Source: Verrucomicrobiaceae bacterium (GTDB lineage: Bacteria > Verrucomicrobiota > Verrucomicrobiia > Verrucomicrobiales > Verrucomicrobiaceae). Taken from it: 64,000 nucleotides of DNA. Under the pieces are notes generated by a model. It ran no database searches and had not been told where the DNA came from. It saw only the letters and a list, made by a program, of their open reading frames with translations. Made by a program: the position numbers and the translations under genes. The stretch is from contig JAEUHK010000092.1 of the NCBI GenBank assembly GCA_016795465.1, positions 78,567 through 142,566 of the forward strand, written 5' to 3'. This document shows positions 16,509-24,400 of this stretch, piece after piece (positions within the stretch are counted from its first letter, which is position 1; every line of letters starts with the position of its first letter).

Positions 16509-19100
16509 TTACTCAACGTAAAGAAAACGATTTGAGCTGCAAAGCACCTGACAGAGGCTGGCCATCGCTTCTTGTGGCGGATTCGGGACGACGCCTTTCG
16601 GGTGCTGGATGTCGTGGTGGTATTGCGTGAGGGCTTTCGTCTGCTCGTCGAGGTAGGCGAGGCACTTGGTGATGTCGGCCTCGGTGGCGGGTTTGCCGTA
16701 AAGAAGCGTCCAGATGCGCTGGAGTTGCTTCGCGCGGTCTTTTGGTGCTTCTTTCTCGACGAGGTCGGCAAGACGGCGCGAGCTGTCGAGCACGAAGGTG
16801 TCGTTCATGAGCAGCAGAGACTGCGGCGCGACGGTGGTTTGCGCACGCATCTCGCAGTTCGGCTGCATCACGGGCGCGTCGAAGGTGTCGAGCACAGTGA
16901 GCGGCTTGCTGCGGCGCATCTGCACGTAGATCGAGCGGCGGAAATCGGCCTCGCCGGCGGGATCGACCTTGTTGAGCGTGATGGTGCCCTTGTCGATGCC
17001 GGTGATCACGCGGCCCTGCGGATCGCGGCCGATGCCGCTGGGCGGGCCGTAGCTGGTCTGCACGAGCGAGCCGGTCATGGCGAGCATGGAATCGCGCAGC
17101 GTCTCGGCATCGAGCCGACGGAGTTTAAAGCGGGCGTAGAAGCGGTTTTCGGGATCAGCAAGCAGCGAAGCATCATTCACCGATGACTGGCGATACGCGG
17201 CGCTGAGCACGATGAGACGATGAAGCGGCTTCAACTTCCAGCCGCCCTTCACAAACTCATCCGCGAGGTAGTCGAGCAGCTCAGGATGCGTCGGCAGCTC
17301 GCCCTGACGGCCGAAATCACCGGGCGTGTTCACCAAGCCGCGACCCATGTGATGCATCCAAAAGCGGTTCACCAGCACGCGGGCGGTGAGCGGATGTTTG
17401 CCGCTCGTGAGCCACTGCGCGTAGGCGAGGCGTCGGCCGCTCGATCCGCTGCTCACGGGCACCGGTTTGAAGGGCTCGATCATCGGGCTGGCGAGGATGC
17501 CGAGTTCGCCGGGCTGAACGACCTGCTTCGGTTGATCGTGATCGCCGCGATTGAAGAACTTCGAGACCGGCACCTGGCCTTTGACCTCGGTGAGGGCCAT
17601 CACAAAGCCTTCCGCAGGCTTCGTGGCACGCAGCTTGGTGGCCTCGGCCATCTTGGCATCGACGAGGTCCTGCTTCTTCTTGTCGTAAAGATCGAGCGAG
17701 TAGGTGGCGAGCGCGGAGGGATACTTTTTGATCAGCGCCTTCTGCTCCGGCGTCTGCTTGGCCACGGGCGTGTCACGGGCGACGCGAAACGCGGCCTGCT
17801 CGGCCTGTGGCACCTTCTTGATCTCGACCTCGAAAATCTCATCGAGGAACTTCTTCGACATCGCGCGGGCTTCGACTTCGATCTCCTTGGCCTTCGCCTC
17901 GATCTCGGCGGCCTTCGCACGCTCCTGCGGCGAGTACAGCGAGTACAGGCGGCTGTTCGGCGCCCGCCAGGCTTCCCAGTGGTAGCCCGGATCAAAGATG
18001 GCGCGAAGGCGATAGTAGTCTGCCTGCGTGATCGGATCGTAGCGATGATCGTGGCACTGCGCACAGGAGAGTGTGAGGCCCATCAGCGAGGAGCCGAGGA
18101 TCTTGAGCTGCTCGGCAATGACGTTGTTTTTCGCGAGCTTCGGATCGTCCACGGTATCGCCCGTGCCATCGGGAGCCATGCGGAGGAAGGCGGTGGCGAT
18201 GAGCTGGTCCGTGCGCTTCGGGTCGAGCACGGCCTGCTGGTAGTCACCATGTGTTGCGCCGGCGAGTTCATCACCCGCGAGCTGCTCCTGGACGAACTGA
18301 TCCCAAGGCTTGTCCTCGTTCAATGAGCGGATCACATAGTCCCGAAAGCGCCACGCATGCGCACGCACACTGTCCGCTTCCGTGTAGCCGTTCGAGTCCG
18401 CGTAGCCGGTGACGTCCAGCCAATGACGCGCCCAGCGTTCGCCGTAGGTTTTGGAGGCGAGAAGACGATCGACGAGACGAGTGTAAGCACCGTCGGATGG
18501 GTCGGACATGTCAGACGAGTCGGACAAGAAGGCCTCGACTTCTTCCGGCGTGGGAAGCACGCCGGTGAGATCCAAAGTCACGCGTCGGATCAAGGTGCGT
18601 CGATCGGCCTCGGGAGCCATCGAGAGGCCTTTCTCGGCCATTTTCGCCGAAACGAAGGCATCGATGGGATTTCGTGTGTTCGCGGCTTTTGGCACTGCGG
18701 GCCGTTTCACCGGCTGAAAGGCCCAGTACTCGCGATCTTCATCCAAAATGACTGGCCCAGGTGCCAGCGCAAGAGGCTCGGGCTTCGCAGTTTTCGCGCC
18801 TTGGGCGATCCACTTCTCGATCACGCCGAGTTGAGCCTCGGTGAGCGGTTTTCCCTTCTCCGGCATCTCGCCGCTGCGGATGACCTCGACGAGCTTGCTC
18901 TTCTCCGGATGACCCACGACGACGATTTCATCCATGAAGCGGCGCAGTCGCAAATCGACGCCACCTTCGGGCTTTTCCTCCTCGCCATGACAGTGTGTGC
19001 AGTGTGCCTTCACGATGGGACGCACGTCCTTTTCAAACGTGAGCATAGGCTCCGCCGCGGACGCGGCGAGCGGGATCAAAAACAAGGCGGCAGACTTCAT
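16509..19100 (-). CDS. PSD1-type cytochrome c protein (DUF1549 + DUF1553)
   Basis: 863 residues with a signal peptide (MKSAALFLIPLAASAAEP). An N-terminal planctomycete cytochrome c domain carries CTHCHGEEE (about residue 35). DUF1549 follows (RTLIRRVTLDLTGVLPTPEEVEAFL, YGERWARHWLDVTGYADSNGY and CAQCHDHRYDPI) and DUF1553 completes it (NRFWMHHMGRGLVNTPGDFGRQG, LRRLDAETLRDSMLA). These proteins are typical of Planctomycetes and Verrucomicrobia and are usually paired with a DUF1501 protein; here the nearest DUF1501 gene is 7.7 kb away. The expected site is the periplasm and the substrate is unknown. It sits between the kinase gene and conflict locus B on the same strand. Confidence 0.93.
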   Translation of the reverse strand: MKSAALFLIPLAASAAEPMLTFEKDVRPIVKAHCTHCHGEEEKPEGGVDLRLRRFMDEIVVVGHPEKSKLVEVIRSGEMPEKGKPLTEAQLGVIEKWIAQGAKTAKPEPLALAPGPVILDEDREYWAFQPVKRPAVPKAANTRNPIDAFVSAKMAEKGLSMAPEADRRTLIRRVTLDLTGVLPTPEEVEAFLSDSSDMSDPSDGAYTRLVDRLLASKTYGERWARHWLDVTGYADSNGYTEADSVRAHAWRFRDYVIRSLNEDKPWDQFVQEQLAGDELAGATHGDYQQAVLDPKRTDQLIATAFLRMAPDGTGDTVDDPKLAKNNVIAEQLKILGSSLMGLTLSCAQCHDHRYDPITQADYYRLRAIFDPGYHWEAWRAPNSRLYSLYSPQERAKAAEIEAKAKEIEVEARAMSKKFLDEIFEVEIKKVPQAEQAAFRVARDTPVAKQTPEQKALIKKYPSALATYSLDLYDKKKQDLVDAKMAEATKLRATKPAEGFVMALTEVKGQVPVSKFFNRGDHDQPKQVVQPGELGILASPMIEPFKPVPVSSGSSGRRLAYAQWLTSGKHPLTARVLVNRFWMHHMGRGLVNTPGDFGRQGELPTHPELLDYLADEFVKGGWKLKPLHRLIVLSAAYRQSSVNDASLLADPENRFYARFKLRRLDAETLRDSMLAMTGSLVQTSYGPPSGIGRDPQGRVITGIDKGTITLNKVDPAGEADFRRSIYVQMRRSKPLTVLDTFDAPVMQPNCEMRAQTTVAPQSLLLMNDTFVLDSSRRLADLVEKEAPKDRAKQLQRIWTLLYGKPATEADITKCLAYLDEQTKALTQYHHDIQHPKGVVPNPPQEAMASLCQVLCSSNRFLYVE

Positions 19101-19143
19101 CGGGGCACAAACCTACGCTCCGAGAGGCGTGAGTTTTGCTCTC

Positions 19144-20637
19144 TCACGGTGCGGTGGAGGCCGCGGGCCGCCATTCGACCTTCTCGAATCGCGTCGGGCT
19201 CTGGTAGCTGCCGAGGCCGAGGGCCATCGGGCGTGGATTCGGTCCCATCTCCCAGGCCGGTGTGATGGCCATCGACAGGTCTTTCGTGATGAAGGCCTTC
19301 TTAAACTGCCCGTCTACGGTGACACGCACCTCATCGGGGCGCACCTCGATGAGCAGGTCGTGCGGCTCGCCATTCACGAGTGGAAAGCGGAAGCCGTAGC
19401 CCGCCGTGAGGTCCTGTTCGTTGATCATCTGCACGCCGGCGAGGCCTTCCTTCCACGCATCCAGCTCCACGCTCGCCATGCGACCGCCACTGCGGAAAAA
19501 CAAGGCCGTCGAATACTGGCCCGAGAGTCGCGTGACACGCAGACGCACGTCGTAAGCCTCTGGCAGATCGTCTTCGAGCTTCACGAGGCAGATCTCCGCG
19601 CCGGAGGTCAGCACGCCGTTGTCATTACGCCAGTCACCGCGGATCACATCCTCCCAGATGCGAGTGCCCGCCGCCGCATCACGCCATTCACCCGTCACTT
19701 CCGCAGGCCCGGCTTTCCAATTCATCACCGCCAAAACGCCAACCAGCATCAAAGCACCCACCAACCACGGCCAAACACGCCGCGGACGCTCGTGCAGCGC
19801 TTTCATAAACTCAGCGATGCTCGCAAAACGCTCCGCTGGCTCCGGACGCAGCGCTTTCATCACCGCCGCGCTCACCTGCGCCGGAGTATCCCCCCGCAGA
19901 CGATGCGGCGCGTAAAAACTGCCGCGCGGAGTTTTCCCCGTGAGCAATTCATACGCCATCACGCCGAGCGCGAAGACATCCAAGCGTGCATCCGCTTCTA
20001 CGCCGCGAAACTGCTCCGGTGCCATGTAATCCACCGTGCCCACCGCCGTGCCGCTCAGCGTCAAACGCGTGCTCGCCTCATGCAAAGGCAGCGCTAGGCC
20101 GAAATCGGTGACGCGGGCGGTGCCATCGGCATCGATGAGCACATTCTCCGGCTTCATGTCACGATGGATCACACCCGTGGCATGCGCGGCCTCCAGTCCC
20201 GCCGCGATTTGTCGCAAAATGTGCAGTGCATCGGCCACCGGCAGGCCGTTGGGATGCTGCTGCAACTTCTCACGCAAACTGCCGCCCTCCACGAACTCCA
20301 TCACAATCGCCGCACCGTCCTCCGTGCGCTGAAAATCATGCACCGCGACGATGTTCGGATGCCGCAGCCGCGCCATCACGCGTGCTTCGCGTTCCAGGCG
20401 TTCGAGAAACTGCGGATCATCCGCCAGTTCACTCGCCAGCACCTTCACCGCCACCTCACGATCCAGACTGAGCTGCCGGCCCAGATACACCGCGCCCATG
20501 CCACCGCGACCCAGCGGCGTTTCGATCTCGATGCCGGCGACTTCGACCACCTGCTCCGGCTCCGCCAACCCCTGCGCCATCAAGGCCTCCGGCTTCAAAC
20601 CGGAGAGGCGTCGGCGGGGTGTGCGTGAGTCGGACAT
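19144..20637 (-). CDS. Ser/Thr protein kinase fused to an extracellular DUF1080-like domain
   Basis: 497 residues from the ATG at 20637 (MSDSRTPRRR). A Hanks-type kinase domain has the glycine loop GRGGMGAVY (43-51), the lysine of VAVKVL (K65), the catalytic loop HRDMKPENVLI, the DFG motif TDFGLA and MAPEQF. One membrane helix follows (VWPWLVGALMLVGVLAV, about 305-322). The C-terminal 170 residues resemble a DUF1080/concanavalin-like sandwich (WEDVIRGDWRNDNGVL, VNGEPHDLLIEV), presumably an external sugar or polymer sensor. The gene directly follows an ECF sigma factor on the same strand, a common PVC arrangement that suggests the kinase controls sigma activity. Confidence 0.93.
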   Translation of the reverse strand: MSDSRTPRRRLSGLKPEALMAQGLAEPEQVVEVAGIEIETPLGRGGMGAVYLGRQLSLDREVAVKVLASELADDPQFLERLEREARVMARLRHPNIVAVHDFQRTEDGAAIVMEFVEGGSLREKLQQHPNGLPVADALHILRQIAAGLEAAHATGVIHRDMKPENVLIDADGTARVTDFGLALPLHEASTRLTLSGTAVGTVDYMAPEQFRGVEADARLDVFALGVMAYELLTGKTPRGSFYAPHRLRGDTPAQVSAAVMKALRPEPAERFASIAEFMKALHERPRRVWPWLVGALMLVGVLAVMNWKAGPAEVTGEWRDAAAGTRIWEDVIRGDWRNDNGVLTSGAEICLVKLEDDLPEAYDVRLRVTRLSGQYSTALFFRSGGRMASVELDAWKEGLAGVQMINEQDLTAGYGFRFPLVNGEPHDLLIEVRPDEVRVTVDGQFKKAFITKDLSMAITPAWEMGPNPRPMALGLGSYQSPTRFEKVEWRPAASTAP

Positions 20638-20706
20638 GGAGTGATGGAGTAGTGGAGTGATGGCTGATTGAAGCAAGAATCCATTACTCCACTACTCCAT
20701 CACTCC
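20638..20706. repeat. Long inverted repeat between sigma-factor stop and kinase start
   Basis: The 26-bp arm at 20638-20663 is repeated in inverted orientation at 20681-20706 with one mismatch, separated by a 17-bp loop. The arm is itself made of GGAGTGATGG / GGAGTAGTGG decamer variants. The right arm contains the sigma-factor stop codon and the left arm abuts the kinase start codon, so the hairpin would form in the sigma-kinase transcript. A related GGAGTGATGG / CCATCACTCC pair lies at 62219-62259. It looks like a dispersed repeat that may act as an attenuator. Confidence 0.8.
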
Positions 20707-21431
20707 ACCGCCCCACCACTCAGCACCCGCATGAGATACCCCATCTCCTCGTCCACATTCGCGTCTGCAGGCTGCGTCTCCGCCACTTCGCGACGCAACG
20801 CATCACGAAAACGAGCCCGCAGGCGGTGCACGGCCACTTTGAAGGTGTTCGCGGTCATTCCGGCTTCGCGGCCTTTTTTCTCGTAATCGGCCGCATCGGC
20901 CTCGCCGGTCAAAAAGGGCCGCAAAACGGCAAATTCAGCCGATTTGCCCTTCGCGGCGGCTTGTTGCTCCAATTTGTCCATCGCTTGATCCAGCACCGTG
21001 AGCGCCCATTGGCGGTCAAACATGTGATCGGCGCTTTCGCCTTCGATTTGCTCCACTTCATACCACGCCTCGGCCTCCGCGGCGTCGAAGCTCACTATTT
21101 GTCCGCCGCCGCGCTTCTGGCGGCTTTCTTTGCGCTGCTCGTCATTCACGTGACGCCGAAACGCCGTCAGCATGAAGGTGCGCATCTTGCCGAGTTCCGG
21201 GTTCGCGGCGGCGAAGAGCTGTTTTTGCAGCACCTGCACAAAAAAGCCCTGCACATAATCCTCCGCATCACTCGGCGAGGCCCCGCAGCGCCGGCTCCAC
21301 GCATACAGCGGGAACCAATACGCGGCGCACAGCTCCTCCAGCGCCCGTTTCGCCTTCTCATCGCCGCCCTGTGATTGGATCACAAGACTCCAGCGGGTCG
21401 GTTTGAAGGCAGCGGGGGCGGTTTCGGGCAT
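20700..21431 (-). CDS. ECF-family RNA polymerase sigma factor
   Basis: 243 residues from the ATG at 21431 (MPETAPAAFKPTRWSLV). Region 2 is visible as AYWFPLYAWSRRCGASPSDAEDYVQGFFVQVL, given here by its span of about residues 36-67, followed by the -10-contact stretch KMRTFMLTAFRRHVNDE. A charged linker leads to a region-4 helix-turn-helix (GMTANTFKVAVHRLRARFRDAL). This long-linker form with TRWSLV at the N-terminus is common in Planctomycetes and Verrucomicrobia. It is followed by the Ser/Thr kinase gene, so phosphorylation-linked control is likely. Regulated genes cannot be told from the window. Confidence 0.9.
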   Translation of the reverse strand: MPETAPAAFKPTRWSLVIQSQGGDEKAKRALEELCAAYWFPLYAWSRRCGASPSDAEDYVQGFFVQVLQKQLFAAANPELGKMRTFMLTAFRRHVNDEQRKESRQKRGGGQIVSFDAAEAEAWYEVEQIEGESADHMFDRQWALTVLDQAMDKLEQQAAAKGKSAEFAVLRPFLTGEADAADYEKKGREAGMTANTFKVAVHRLRARFRDALRREVAETQPADANVDEEMGYLMRVLSGGAVE

Positions 21432-21495
21432 TGGCGGGATTTTTTTCTGTGGCAAAGTGTAACCGCTTCCGGGCTTTGACCAAGAAACAGAAGCC

Positions 21496-24400
21496 ATGCC
21501 CCCCATTTTCTCGAAAGCTCTTCTCTTTCTCACGCTCGTCATCTCTGCCGCCGCGCAGGTGACGACGACGGGTTTTAACAATGCGGCGCGCACGGAGGCG
21601 CCGGGGACGCTGCTTTCGCATCCGGTGACGAATGGGTCGGAGCCGATCGGGCGGACGACGTCGCTCAATTATCTGAACGGGTGGATCATCGTCGGGGCGG
21701 AAATTCCGGGATCGCGGCCGGGGTCGGATTTGTCGCTGCGGGTGTATGACATCAGCGATCCGGCAAATCCGGTGCGCAGGCTGCCGTCGGACTTTGGTTT
21801 GAGCTATCCGAACAACCTCTGGATTCAGGACAACTACGGCTGGAATGCACACGGCACGGCCCAATACGGGAATCTGCTATTGCCGCAGCCGATTCGCGTG
21901 AATGGCTTTGGCGGTTTGGTGGAGCTCGGCGGCACGAATGGCATCCCTTCCATCAATTCGCTGCCTATTCTCTACAATCGCTCGTCGCAGGCTGGCCCCT
22001 GGCTGGTAGGCACGCAGGACGGGAGAATGCTGTGGTATGGAGTCGAAGATGCAGACCTCACCATTTCGAGGCTGTATTTGAACGCGAACAACTTCGTCGC
22101 CGGACGCTTGCTGGCCACTTTTGATCATGTGGGGCCGTTTGGCGGCGGGGACTGGCATCCGATGCTCTTTGGCGATCTGCTGATCATGGCACGAAGCGGC
22201 GGTGCGGCTCGCGATGGCGTGGTCGTGTATCGTTTGAGCTACAACAACATGGACGATGGCAATGCGGCGAATGACAGCATCACGCCACAGTTCGTCGGAT
22301 CGCTCAGCGGCGGCTTTCAGGGCTACTGGCCGAATCTTTTCAGCGATGGCACGGGGCTGTATGTGATCGGCTCGACGACGGACATCCTCATCGGCGCGGA
22401 CATCACGCAGGCGGCGCATCCGTCTGGCACGGGAGCGCTGCAAACGGTGGCGAGCCTGACGGTGCCGGGCTTCACGAATGCGTCGTATCCGGTGTATCAG
22501 GACAACTTCGGCTTCATCCACAACCGCAAGATCGACATGACGCGCTTCCTCGCGGGCGATGCGAATCCGATCGTGCTCACGCTGAATGAGGTGAACCCGC
22601 CGCGGCCCGCAGGAGCGCCTGCGTTGCCGCAGGGAGCGCTCGTCGGCGTGAACACGTCGCAGATGTCGCTGCCGCTCGGGAATCTGTGGCTCACGGGCGG
22701 TTATCCGATCCCGAGTTTCAATCAAGGCATGGGCGTGTGGGTGCATCAGCAGGCCGCGGACACCACGCCGCCGCGCGTGAGCTTTCACATCCCGCAGGCA
22801 AACCGCACGAACTACCCGCGCCATGCGCCGCTGAGCTTCCTCGTGCACGAGCATCCACGAAACGGCGGACCGCGAAATGGCATCGACTTCACCGTGCGGC
22901 CTGTCGGTGCAAATGACACGCTGGGTGCCTTTGTGCCGGGCTTTTTGATCCACGACTTCTCCGGCAACATGACTTTCACGCCAGATGCGCCGCTGGCGGC
23001 CGATACGACGTATCAGGTCGATTTCCTGAGCAATCCGGCGCTGCAAATCGGCTTCCGCGATGCGGCGGGGAACTACATCGAGCCTTACAGCTATCGCTTC
23101 TCGACCGGTGGTGGCGTGAATGCGACCGCGCCGCCGGTTTTCACGAGCTTCACGGCCAGCAGCTACCAACCCGCGCCCAATCAAGCCATCACGGTGAATG
23201 CCGCGGCGACCGGCACAGGCACGCTGGAGTTTCGTTTCAACTTTGACGGCACCTGGGGCGCATGGAGCACGAATGCGTCGGCGGGCTTCACTTACACGAG
23301 CGCCGGTCGTCCACGCGTGCTCGCGCAGGTGCGGGATGCGGCGGGAAACATCGTCACGACCTCGCTGAAGCTGCTGGTGATCACCGCGCCGCCTGCGGGA
23401 CCGCGACCAACCCAAAGCAGCACGCTGGCCATCGGCGATGATGCGGGCACGCGGCGTGTGTGGAGCGTGAATCCCGACTCAAATACCGTCACTGTGGTCA
23501 ATGCAGTCACTGGCAGCAAAGAAGCCGAATACGCGGTGGGCGTGAGTCCGCGCGGCATCGCCCGCGATGCGAATGGCCGCTACTGGGTCACCTGCCACGG
23601 CAGCGACGAGATTCGCGTTTTGAATGCCGATGGCAGCACGCATGCCACGATCCCGCTCGCGTATGGTTCCGCGCCGTTTGGCATCGCGGCGTCGCCGGAT
23701 GGCACGCTGCTGTATGTGACGCTGTTTGGCTCCGGGCGTGTGCATCGCTACTCGGCTGCGGCTCCGGGCAATGCGCCGTTGACGGTGAGCGGCGTGAATT
23801 CCGCCCGCGCCATTGCCATCAGCGCGGATGGAGCACGTGTGTTCGTCACGCGCTTTCTTTCGCCGGACCTGGAAGGCCAGGTGGGCGAGTTCACGGCCAC
23901 GCTGGGCCTCACGCGAATCTTTTCACTCACGGCGGCACGCACCATTGATGGCGGTGATCGTGCGGCGGGCGTGCCGAACTACCTCGCTGGCATCGCCATC
24001 TCGCCGGACGGCACGCGTGCGGCGGTGGTGTCAAAGCAGGACAATGTGCAGCGCGGCACCTTCTTCGGCGTGGGCAATCTCACGCACGAGACGACGGTGC
24101 GCAGCGTGATCTCCTTCCTCGATCTCACGACGAACAGCGAGATCCCGAACTCGCGCCGCGACTTTGACAACAGCGACAGCCCCAGCGCGGTGACTTACAC
24201 GCCGTTGGGCGATCTGCTGCTCATCACGCATCAGGGAAACAACCGCGTGGTCGGCATCGATGCCTTCAATCTCGCGCCGTTGTCCGATCAGGTCATCGGC
24301 GGCTCCACGACCTCGCAACCCGCCGTGCTGTCGCTCGAAGTTGGCACCGGACTCGCACCGCAGGGCCTGCTCATCGACGCCGCATCGAATCGCCTCTTCA

